A program made the position numbers and the translations under genes. The notes beneath the pieces are model-generated. The model saw only the letters and a list, made by a program, of their open reading frames with translations, was not told where the DNA came from and made no database searches. This document shows, in pieces, positions 35,753 through 46,350 of a stretch of DNA of 64,000 nt (position 1 is its first letter; every line of letters starts with the position of its first letter). The DNA is from Sophora flavescens (Eukaryota; Streptophyta; Magnoliopsida; Fabales; Fabaceae). The stretch covers positions 106,417,054 to 106,481,053 of the forward strand of contig CM061070.1 in the NCBI GenBank assembly GCA_030762895.1. Reading direction: 5' to 3'.

Positions 35753-36040
35753 TTAATATTAAAAAAAAGTTGTGTTATTTGAACACAAGTTTTAGACACT
35801 GTATGTGACTCCGTATTTGTTTATTTCTATCTCTCATATATTTTTTAACATCTTTATATATACATATCTCTAAAATACATCCAGAAAATAAAAGAGACAT
35901 ATATGATGTCCCAATTTTGTGTTAAAAAACATTCGTGGATTAATTATTTATCTCCACCCCGTCTTCTTGTTAGTAAGCAAATATCCCTACGTAAGGTAAA
36001 TGTGATTTTGAAGAAAAGTTATTCTTTATTGTTTTTTAAA

Positions 36041-36424
36041 TATTATTTAGGCTTAATTTTATTTTTGGCTCCCATATTTTAGTATTTGGACGATTTTGCT
36101 CCCCCTATCCCCCTTCACCCACTCTATTTTAATCTACACATTTTAAAAAATGTGTAACTTTAGTTCATTCATAAAGTTAACATTCAGTAATTAACATTCC
36201 AAATCTGCATTTATTTATAACACCACTTGTTAGAAAGCATAAGTCGGATTATAATATCATAAGTCATATTAGATACATCATTAACTATTGGATGTTAACA
36301 TATAGATAGATATAAATTACACATTTTTAAAATATGTTGACTAAAATCGAATGAAAAAAAACTGGACATCAAAATTGCCCAAACCCTAAAAAAAGGACAA
36401 AAATGTAATTAAGCTTATTATTTA
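36041..36424. mobile_element. Mutator-like MITE (36050-36415) with 9-bp TSD
   Basis: The ends are GGCTTAATTTTATTTTTG and CAAAAATGTAATTAAGCT. The flanks both read TATTATTTA (36041-36049 and 36416-36424). A 9-bp duplication suggests a Mutator-type origin, but the duplicated word is AT-only and so carries limited weight. Confidence 0.6.
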
Positions 36425-37168
36425 TTTATTTGTGTGGTGGCTAGTAATATAGTTAGGAAGGTAAATTGATGTGATAAGGCGTTGGATGGAGTTGGGAATT
36501 GGGGTAATGGCATTAATGATGGGAGATTAAGTTAGGTGTGGTTTGATGTAGGGGGCATTAACAGATGTGGGCAAGGTTTGTTGGTGTGGGTTTGTTGTTC
36601 GTTGGAGAATTGATTATGGGAATTATTATAACATTCCTTTGCTTTCTCACAAAGAAGGAAATTCTCCATTTCTTCTTCAAGGAGAAGACATTTTAATGAA
36701 TCTAAATTCTCCATCCCTTCTTCAAGGAAGATATTTTAATGAATCTACTTTACTCTCTTTAATTTACCATTTTTGTTTCCATTGAACGGATATATCTGTG
36801 AGGCTGTGATTATTACTCAACTTTATCATTAAACCTCAATTATAATAGTCTGTCTTTTATTTTTTTTTCTCAACAAAACATCAAAGGGAGTTCCTGTCAT
36901 TATTGGATTTGGAAGTTTCAAACTGGCCCAATTGTCATTGTCTTCATTTTGTTGGATATTGATTATACGGCCCGACCCATCACATTTTTCAGACCGGCTA
37001 AGTTGGCCCGACAAATCAATTATTTTTATACAAGATTGGATTAATTTTTTAAGAAGAAATTTTAAGATGACAAAAAAAAAATCACTTTTTTTTCTGAAGC
37101 AATCCATCCAAACATTAAAAAAAAGGCATAAGAGTGTATTGTTTTTAAATTCTACTAATTCTATAAAT

Positions 37169-38522
37169 GTTAGTGATGAATGTGATTTCACATCATAATT
37201 CATCACCATTTACATTCATTTTCATGTAGATCATCCATTTTTTATTTTGTTATTTATTAGTTTTTCCTTTGGAACGGGTAAGGTGGTGTTGTGGTGTGTT
37301 TGTATAGGAATTTATGATAAAAAATGCTTAGGTCAAGTTGTTTTGGAGTTTACTTGAAGATGGAGCTTGAAAGACATGAAAAATATGCATGGCAGAAGCT
37401 ATCACGGCCTGGGGGTGATAACCGTCATGATCATGATTGCACACAATTGAAGAAAAAGAAGAATCCAACAATCAGAAGTTGTCACAGCCTGGTCGTGACA
37501 AGCGTCACGGTCATGATAGGAAAGAATTGAAAAGTCAGAAGCTGTCACGGCCTGACCCTGACAGCCATCACGACCATGACGCGACAGAAACATAAATTTT
37601 ATCTTTTTTTGATCTGATTTGTAATTGCTTTAATCACAAGTTAACCTATATTATAAATAGGACAATTAGGCTCGAAAATAGATATATATCTTTGGCTGCT
37701 CTTTGGAGGTATTGCCTTTAGGATTGAGATCTCTCTTGTTCTCCAATTTCTTCTCTCTTTTTCTGAGAATTTTTATGTTGCTTTTGATCAAGATTTCTAT
37801 CACCATGGTAATGCTTGAGTAGTTCTTTTATTTATAGGAATTGGGGGCTATGCACAAGACTTGTTTTATGTTATGAATTGATGTTTCCCTTTTGTTAATT
37901 TCAATTTGCTTTAGATTTGGTTCTTATTGTGCTTCATCCATGTGAATTGATTGATCACCTATTTGCATGTCTTAGATATTCTATGGAGGAACTTAGAAGT
38001 GAACCTAGGTATTAGATCCATAAGAATTGAACTTAGCACTTAAATCACGAGAGTTAGAAGTAGTCCTTCGAGGGTTCATTGAATTGTCACAAACTTCAAT
38101 GGGTCCAATTTAAATACAATTGTCACGAGAGCAGGGGTTGTTTAATTGGGAAAAGTTCTTGTATCTCGAGAGGGAACATTGACTATATTAGGATAAATTC
38201 ACCTTCAAAGCATCTTGATAATTAACAAAGGGTAGTAAATTTAGTAGCAAAAGCAGTCTTGTTGGTAACTCAATTCATGGAAATTCCTTTTGATTTGAAA
38301 ACACCCAATTTGATTCTTTCCTATTTTATCCTCGATTTTGTTTGATTGCGATTTTAATAATTGATTTGTTACTATATTCTAATTTCAAAGATCAAATCTT
38401 TTCTTGTTTAGCTTAATTGATTTAATAATTAATTGGTGTTCAAAATCATGGTTCATGTGGATCCGATCTTTTTATTACTTGATAGCGTAGCCGTACACTT
38501 GCGGATTCACGCTATCAGTTAG
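37169..38522 (+). mobile_element. Solo LTR, family 2 copy B (37174-38517) with 5-bp TSD
   Basis: Starts TGATGAATG and ends GCTATCA, flanked by GTTAG on both sides (37169-37173 and 38518-38522). It is 1344 bp with no internal region. Three palindrome blocks (37400-37583) precede the TATA-like ATTATAAATAG (37650-37660). It is the + orientation reference for the family. Confidence 0.92.
37650..37660 (+). promoter_or_regulatory. TATA box of family 2 LTR
   Basis: ATTATAAATAG lies about 70 bp downstream of the palindrome array. The same array-then-TATA order is kept in copy A (17611-17620 on -), copy C (43621-43630 on -), copy D (1291-1300 on -) and copy E (2325-2333 on -). Confidence 0.7.
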
Positions 38523-39537
38523 AAAAAATAATATGACTGTTCGGAAATCAATTTATGTTCCAAAAATTAAGGCAAACATTAATCTTGATGATAATGGAGC
38601 CACGGTTGTGGTTAACGATATTTTTGAAAAAAGGGTGCAAATGGAGAAGTAAATCCTTTTGAGATTAATTCAGAGATAGTTCATGATCACTCAAATGTTG
38701 GTGTAATAAATATTCTAATTAATCAAGAAGATGCGGTTGATATTGATGGTCGAAACTCAGATTTGGTAGTTGTGGGTATTAATATGGACCAAAATCAAAT
38801 CACGACTTTGGCAGATATCAACGATGTTTCTAATTTTGTTTTGAATGGTGGAGAAGGGGGCAATAGCTTCACTACTGCTTTTGTGACTCATGCAGCAATT
38901 GAAAATCCTGATTTACTTAATGACAATAACTCTTCTTCACATAGACCTGATAAAGATCATGAGGAATATGCTATTTATGTTGATCTTAATTCAACCCATT
39001 TGCATCTCAACCCATTTGGGAGATGAGAATGAGGATGACATAGAAAATGACCCTCTCTCGTCTGAGCAATTAGATAAGGATAATACTACTGAGGATGATT
39101 CAAATTTCATAGTGGTTTTATCTAAATCTCAAAAGTACAACATGAGAAAGAATATAAGACCTAATTTTAGGTTTAAATGATCCTTGTTTATTTTTGCATG
39201 AGTTTTGGTTTATGTCCCCCATGGTTTTTATTTTTTTAATAAATTTATGGTGACATAGAATCATACTGCCTTAAAAAAATGTTAGCAAAAATATTTAAGA
39301 ATATTTAACATGTATTTTTTTTATTAAAAATCTTTTCTTGCAAAGAAAATCACAATCAAACACAGGCACTGTTCTATTTCAGGATCACATTGATTTGTAT
39401 TCTTGATGGGCATGAACAGGAAAAAAGAGACATCTTCAATCTTCACCTTCATTTAGTTTTCCTTCTCTTTCTTTTCTTGTTTTCTTTAACCCTTCTTATT
39501 TTATGTTTTAACTCTCTCCCTAATTCCTATCGAATAT
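38523..39537 (+). pseudogene. Possible LINE ORF1 remnant and AT-rich spacer
   Basis: Two overlapping frames (38763-39026 and 38890-39180) read as one acidic, Asn/Asp-rich region ending FIVVLSKSQKYNMRKN. SKSQKKK-type basic endings are usual in plant LINE ORF1 regions. There is a frame break near 39020 and no zinc knuckle was seen. From 39190 to 39537 nothing is recognisable. Confidence 0.3.
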
Positions 39538-40181
39538 TGTACTGGCCGAGGAGTAAAACCCGGCCACCGAGCTTGGATACCCGATCCAACCAAGGCGGGA
39601 AGGATAAAATATCGATATTATCTTTATTAATCCTGATATTATCTCAAACAACCTTATCCGGTTAGAAGAGATAATATCCCTTAAATTAAGAGATAAGATA
39701 TTAATATTATCCTTAAATAATCCTAATATTATCTCAAATAACCTTATCCGGTTAAAAGAGATAATATCCCATAAATTAAGGAAATCACATCTCAAAGAAG
39801 ATTTAAGAGATAAAAGGAGATAAATCCAGATCTCTTAAAGACAGAGGATCCTATTATAAAAAGAGGAGAACCCAAGAGAGAAACTCACTTTTGACGAACC
39901 CCGGTGAATCTCCTTTAAGCGTATTAGAGAAACTAACTCGACCAAGAGACTATTGAAGAGTCCTTGCTCGCTGGTATTCATCAGATACAAGATTAAGGGA
40001 TTGAGATCACCGTATGGCCAAGGGTTGAACCTAGAACTACGTCTGGCTTTGATTCCCATTGGGATACGTAGGACCGGAATACAATATTCTGTCAAGCCAT
40101 AATCTAAAACAACCCCCATTGTTCACTCTTGGTTTGACGTTCTACGTCGAGATTCCGGCAAGTCAGATCTCGGCATGAACA
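39538..40181 (+). repeat. 5' LTR
   Basis: Contains two imperfect copies of a block of about 100 bp (TAATCC-TATTATCTC ... CCTTATCCGGTTA-AAGAGATAATATCCC) and a TATA-like CTATTATAAAAAG near 39851. Confidence 0.93.
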
Positions 40182-40183
40182 TT

Positions 40184-40200
40184 TGGCGCCCACCGTGGGG
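40184..40200 (+). other. Primer-binding site
   Basis: TGGCGCCCACCGTGGGG begins two bases after the LTR end. This TTTGGCGCCCACCGTGGGG context is usual in plant Ty3/gypsy-type elements and their derivatives. Confidence 0.85.
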
Positions 40201-40559
40201 CCGAGGTAAACTTTCCCCGGCCGCATATTTATCGACATCTGGGATTGATTGATCAATGATCAGTACAAAAAATTTCGTGGCAACGAAGCCTCTTAAAATT
40301 CGGCATTCTCAATTTGAACAGAGGCAACTCATCTCTCCCGGCCTTACGAAGTCGACCTCTAACATACTGGGCAGAAGTGAGTCCACTCGGCTCAAACCGA
40401 GTTTGGAAACTCAGTCAATATAGGTTGCACATACAATAAAAGAAAATCTAATTCAAAAATAATGGAGACGAGGAAGGAATATATATGGCGCAGGAGGTGG
40501 TGAAAATATGGTAATGGTTTGCAAGGACATCATGGACACCTTGATGCTCTCCACCTAGT

Positions 40560-41705
40560 CACAGGCTAAGAGATAAAGAGTTCGACCACCACAGCTCGGC
40601 CTCGGAGAGCTGAAGACTTAGAGAGCTCGGCCACCACAGCTCGGCCTCGGAGCTCGGCCACCACAACTCGGTCTCGGAGAGCTGAAGACTTAGAGAGCTC
40701 GGCCACCACAGCTCGACCTCGGAGCTCGGACACCACAGCTCGGCCTCGGAGCTCGGCCACCACAGCTCGGCCTTGGAGAGCTGAAGAAGATGTCTCAGAG
40801 AGCCGAAGAAGATATCTTACAGAGCTCGGCCATCACAGCTCGGCCTTGGAGCTCTGCCAGCACAGCTCGGCCTCGGAGAGCTGAAGACTTAGAGAGCTCG
40901 ACCACCACAGCGCGGCCTCAGAGAGCTGAAGAAGATGTCTTGGAGAGCTGAAGAAGATATCTTAGAGAGCTCGGCCAGCACAGCTCGTCCAGCACAGCTC
41001 AGCCTCGGAGCTCGGCCTCGGAGAGCTGAAGACTTAGAGAGCTCGACCACCACAGCTCGGCCTCGGAGAGCTGAAGAAAATGTCTCAGAGAGCTGAAGAA
41101 GATATCTTAGAGAGCTCGGCCAACACAACTCGGCCTCGGAGCTCGACCAGCACAGCTCGGCCTAGGAGAGCTGAAGACTTAGAGAGCTCGGCCACCACAG
41201 CTCGGCCTCAGAGAGCTGAAGATGATGTCTCAGAGAGCTGAAGAAGATATCTTAGAGAGCTCGGCCAGCACAGCTCGGCCTCGGAGGTCGGCCAGCACAG
41301 CTCGGCCTCGGAGAGCTAAAGACTTAGAGAGCTCGACCACCACAGCTCGGCCTCGGAGCTCGGCCACCACAGCTCAGCCTCGGAGAGATGAAGAAGATGT
41401 CTCAGAGAGCTGAAGAATATATCTTAGAGAGCTCGGCCAGCACAGCTCGACCACCACAGCTCGGCCAGCGCAGCTCGGCCTCGGAGAGCTGAAGACTTAG
41501 AGAGCTCGGCCATCACAGCTCGGCCTCGGAGATTGGCCAGCACAGCTCGGCCTCGGAGAGCTGAAGACTTAGAGAGCTCGGACACCACACCTCGACCTCG
41601 GAGCTCGGCCACCACATCTCGGCCTTGGAGAGCTGAAGAAGATGTCTCAGAGCTGAAGAAGATATCTTAGAGAGCTCGGCCAGCACAGCTCGGTCTAGGA
41701 GTGCT
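40560..41705 (+). repeat. Tandem array of AGCTCGGCCACCACAGCTCGG units
   Basis: More than twenty interleaved units are built from three words: AGCTCGGCCACCACAGCT, CGGCCTCGGAGAGCTGAAGA and GATATCTTAGAGAGCTCGG. Higher-order spacing varies (about 45-130 bp). The AGCT/GAGCTC words are self-complementary. Open frames on both strands across it only reflect the repeat. Confidence 0.92.
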
Positions 41706-42732
41706 CGACCATAAGGGCTTGAGGGAATGCCTAAATCAGAGGCCGCAAAATGCTCAGGTGATATGGTTCTTTAAATATAGGTTGAATCTAATATGATTTG
41801 ATATGTTTTGCTTCACGCCTTTAATGTTGTGTTATATAGCATCATATCATATTATTTACATATTTGAGCAAAGTGATGTTCAGATGATACCACTTCCAGA
41901 GTCACAAAATTTACGACTACAAAGTGTTCTACCAAATGCCCACTGCTGCCATTGGCAGAGAGTGTAGGCTACATCATTCTCCGTGTGAACCGCCCAACGC
42001 CATACTTGATGATCCACCTTTGCCAGCAAATACAATGTTGTCGGCATTGAAGACACATTCTGTTGTAATGATGCCTTCCTCTGGAGTTGGTTCTGTGATT
42101 CATATTTTGGGCGTCACACTCCCCGAGTTTCCACAACACTGACCTCTGTCTCGTTTCTGTTTAGACGCCCTCAAACTCTCATCTAAGGTTAAGCTCCGGC
42201 TCCCTTGAAAATAACAGGTCGAAGCTCCGTGCTTCCCTTTCCACAAGGTCGACCTTCGGCTTCCACAAGACTCACAGGTCGAGCTTTGCTCCCTTAAAAA
42301 CTCACAGTTCAGTTCCGGCTCCCGAAAGGTCGAGCCAAAACTCCTTCTCGAAATTTGACTAAGAAGAAGACGAATCGGAGCTCCTCAAATTAAACCATAG
42401 AGACCGAGTTAGACTCCCTCTATAAAAATCATAGAGATCGAGCTCAAGCTCCATTTAAACAGAAGAGTGTGGGGGAGAGCATCTCCCTTGGAAAATAAAG
42501 TTCCATCAGCTCGAGCACTCAAACACCATACTAACTCACAAAAAACAAAAAGCCTAAAAAGGTTGACTGAGCTGAACTCGACGGAGCTGTTGTCGAAACA
42601 CCGAACCTAAAGAGGCAAGAGCCTGAAAAGGTGACCTAGTTAAAATCGATCGAGTTGTTGTCGAAACGCCGTACCTAAAAAGGCAAAAGTCCTAAAAAGG
42701 TGACCGAACTAAAATCGACCGAGCTGTTGTCG

Positions 42733-44194
42733 AAACGTGACACGACTTTTAAAATAGGCAAGTGCACCTAGTCGTTCAAGTAATACAGTGGTGAGACCGG
42801 ATATCGTCATCAGGGATCGGTTGTCAATTACCAATTCACAAAGGCAACAACTATCTAGACTAAACTATGGTATGAAGTAAGATCAAAACATAAAATAAAG
42901 AAATAAAGCAATTAAAATGTTTTTGGTCTTTTGGGATTTTTAACAAACACTTGGAAGGCAGCAGAAATGTGGTTAAAATTATCAGGGTTAGACTACACTA
43001 ATCCTCCCTTAATTGCAATGAAATGGTTATCAACACAAGTCCTAATTCAATTATGACAATCAAGCCTTTTTTAAATACTCAAACCCTAATGTCTTAGGTG
43101 GAATGAGCCTAAAACCCCCAATTAAACCCTAATGTCTTAGGTGGATTAACTTGAGATTTTGCATTAAGAATCAAGACTTATAAGATTGCAAGCACCCCAA
43201 GACCTATGTCTAGGTTCATGAACTACTTGGCATTTGATTCATGAGCATGCCTTAACATCAATCTTTCAATTGTCTATCAAAGCAACAAATCATCCCAAGG
43301 GTGATCAAACCAAGGAAAGCAATAAGCATAGAATCAAATACTCATAAAGAAATAGAAACTTGCATTGAAACCAAATCAAATACAAATAAGTTCAGAAAAG
43401 CTACATCTAACCCCAACAACAAGGGGGTTTAACTACTCATGATAAATGACAATACAAAAGAGAAGGAGAGAAGAGATGAAGAACACTCATAGAAGAATCC
43501 TCCAATCTTCTTCCATTCCCAGAGCAAGGAAAACATCCTTTTTAGGGTTGGAACCCTCTTCCAGTCGTCTGGCCTCCAAGTGCAGCCTCCCAAAAGCTCC
43601 CTTTGCAAAAGTATGATCTTCTATTTATAGATGAGAGAATTCTGGACCTAAAAAGTGCGCGTCACGGCCGTGATGGCCATCACGGCCAGACCATGACGCA
43701 TTCTGCCAAGGGCACGTATTCAAATTTTGGTCTGTCACGGTCGTGATGCTCATCACGGGCAGGTCATGATCAATTCTGTCTATAAGAGTTGGCCTGTCAC
43801 GGCCGTGACCTCTATCACGGTCATGCCGTGATGCTCTCTGTTCTTTAGGGTCCTTCTCATCACGCCTGTGATGGATATCACGGCCTGGCCGTGATGACTT
43901 CTGATCTTCCCATTATGCTGATCACAGCCGTGATCACTGTCACGGCCAGGGCGTGATGGCTTCTGTTTTATTATCCTTTCCTTTGCTCTTTCTTCCCTTT
44001 TAACCTGAAATTATAAGATAGCATCAGATGCTTTATTTGACTCAATTAGCAAAAATATCCTAAAAACTACTTAAGAGACTCAAAGTGTTGCTTGAGGACA
44101 ATTAAATCCAATTTGGGCGAAAACGAGATATAATTAGCACAAAACCACGGTTTTTTTAGTTATAAACTAGATGAGCCAAAGACTTATCAAAACG
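42733..44194 (-). mobile_element. Solo LTR, family 2 copy C (42738-44189) with 5-bp TSD
   Basis: The ends are TGACACG and CTTATCA, flanked by AAACG on both sides (42733-42737 and 44190-44194). It is 1452 bp. On - there are five palindrome blocks (43663-43965), the most of any copy, ahead of the TATA-like CTATAAATAG (43621-43630). Confidence 0.9.
43663..43965. repeat. Five-unit palindrome array (copy C)
   Basis: Units of about 62 bp start near 43663, 43735, 43796, 43858 and 43920. Each holds a GTCACGGCCGTGATG-like dyad, a second ATCACGGCC-GGCCGTGATG dyad and a TTCTG word. Individual dyads carry point changes, but their partners often keep symmetry. Confidence 0.88.
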
Positions 44195-45254
44195 CCGAAC
44201 CTAAAAAGGCAAAAGTCCTAAAAAGGTGACCGGGCTAAAATCGACCGAGCTGTTTTCGAAACGCCGAATCTAAAAAGGCAAAAGTCCTAAAAAGGTGACC
44301 AAGCTAAAATCGACCGAGCTGTTGTCGAAATGCCGAACCTAAAAAGGCAAAAGTCCTAAAAAGGTGTCCGAGCTAAAATTGACCGAGCTATTGTCGAAAC
44401 GCCAAACCTAAAAAGGCAAGAGCCTAAAAAGGTGGTCGAGCTAAAATCGACCGAGCTGTTGTCGAAACGCCAAACCTAAAGAGGCAAAAGTCCTAAAAAG
44501 GTGACCGAGCTAAAATCGACCGAGCTGTTGTCGAAACGCCGAACCTAAAGAGGCAAGAGCCTAAAAATGTGACCGAGCTAAAATCGACCGAGCTGTTGTC
44601 GAAACGTCGAACCTAAAGAGGCAAAAACCTAAAAAGGTGACCGAGCTAAAACAGAACGAGCTGTTGTCGAAACACCGAAACTAAAGAGGCAAAAGTCCTA
44701 AAAAGGTGACCGGCTAAAATCGACCGAGCTAAAGTCGAAATGTCGAACCTAAAAAGGGAAAAGTCCTAAAAAGGCGACCGAGCTAAAATCAACCGAGCTG
44801 TTGTCGAAACACCGAACCTAAAGAGGCAAGAGCCTAAAAAGGTGACTGAGCTAAAATCGACCGAGCTGTTGTCGAAACACCGAACCTAAAGAGGCAAAAA
44901 ACTAAAAAGGTGATCGAGCTAAAATCGACCGAACTATTGTCGAAACGCCGAACCTAAAGAGGCAATAGCCTAAAAAGGTGACCGAGCTAAAATCGACCGA
45001 GCTAAAGTCGAAATGCCAGATCGAAGTGGCTGACCAAGCTAAAATCGAAAGGCCGAACCTAAAAAGGTAACTATGATAGGGCCGAGCTCAAAAAGCTCAC
45101 GAGGCCAAATTAAAACGCCAAGCACAAAAGGCGCGTAAGAACTTAGGAAAATTAACCGAGTAAATCCAAATGTTGGGTTAAATACCATAAGTATGAAGTC
45201 TTTATCATTCATAAAGCAAAAGCACATAGGGCATAGCCAAGAGTACAAAATATC

Positions 45255-45926
45255 TTAAAAATTTTCTGAGTTACTCATGGGCATTCCCATAAGCAAAGAC
45301 CCCATCAAGGTTGGAACCAATAGTGTCTTCAGCATGCGAAAGAGCAACTGAGGATGGCTCGAGCACGACCACTTCAGTTCCTCTGTTCTCCTCCTCTCCC
45401 ACAACCTGTTCTTCATTATTCTCCTTTTCCTCATCATCGAGCTCGGACAAAGGAACCATTATGCCATCTTTATTAAAATCCTTGCCCACACCGGCTCTCG
45501 AAAGATCAGAATCAGGAAGAAAGCGCTGGATTTGTTTTATAGCATGCGAGAACCCAGAAACGCGTTCTCTTATAATCTGGGCTTTAGCTTCCTTCAACTC
45601 AAACTGAAGCTTGCAATTAGCCTTTTTCTTAGTAGCAAGAAACTGCTGAAGATTGTCAAGGGAAAGCTTTAAAGCCTTGGCAGCCCTCTTAAAGTCAATC
45701 CTTTCATTTTAGAGAGCTCGGATTGAGGAGAGGAGTTGGTCTTCTCAAGCTCGACATTTTGAGTTTTCAATTGCCCAATTAGCCGAGCTTGCTCTTCACA
45801 CTTTGCCACGACTTTTTCAAACCCATCCCCAGTGCGCAAAGTTCGGGCAGCTTCCGTCTTCATGCTTTTCATTATTATAAAGCTCGTGACTCGAAACACG
45901 GGTAATGGAGGAGACTCGGAGAGCAT
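45255..45926 (-). pseudogene. Antisense ORF with coiled coil, frameshifted
   Basis: From 45926 on - the frame encodes a Glu/Lys-rich helix (VVAKCEEQARLIGQLKTQNVELEK). A one-base shift near 45709 is needed to continue into AAKALKLSLDNLQQFL and then the frame from 45597 (ELKEAKAQII, GFSHAIKQIQRFLPDSDLS) and an acidic tail. The coiled coil followed by a GF..A..Q...L.P..DLS motif is, as I recall, frequent in plant proteins encoded antisense in Tat-type retroelements. It runs opposite to the host element. Function unknown. Confidence 0.55.
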
Positions 45927-46350
45927 AAGCGGCCGCGGCTTTCATGCTCGTGTCAGGGCCCTATTCTAGTAAAAGTCGAGCATATGCTGGCTTAATAACT
46001 TGAGAATCCACTAAAGGGCCCGAGCTAAAATTGTGTAGCCAAGAACAAAGGGCAGAAGCCCAAAAAGCCGAGGCGAAGCATTACTCCCTCGCACCAAAAA
46101 GCTGAGGTCGAGTTATGCTCCCTCGCACTACGCACTGAAAAAAGTCGAGGTCGAGCAATGCTTCCTCCCTTGCACTAAAAATCCTAGACCAAGCAAAACA
46201 CCTTCGCACCAAGGTAATGTCCACAGCAGATCTTGCATATTAGAGACCCAAGATTTGAAGGAAATCCTGGTAGTGTTCGACCCAATAAGCTGGAATCCCA
46301 AGTAAGACTTGGCTCCAGACGAAAATCCGAGCAGTGCTAGGCCAAGTAAG

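Larger units (their letters stand above)
35001..37168. other. Gene-free spacer with two MITEs
   Basis: Contains the elements at 35365 and 36050, plus a roughly 45-bp direct duplication (TTCTTCAAGGA...TTTTAATGAATCTA) at 36670-36745. No gene was supported. Confidence 0.6.
42541..45060 (+). repeat. ~67-bp tandem array, split by a solo LTR
   Basis: The unit reads GACCGAGCTAAAATCGACCG, AGCTGTTGTCGAAACGCCGA, ACCTAAAAAGGCAAAAGTCC, TAAAAAGGT. About three units lie before 42737 and about twelve after 44190. The solo LTR at 42738-44189 interrupts one unit at GTCGAAACG. Confidence 0.92.

Noticed and set aside
40566..41615. Several 60-80 aa frames with repeated Gly-Arg-Ala or Leu-Arg words
   Set aside because: They are translations of the AGCTCGGCC tandem array and appear on both strands.
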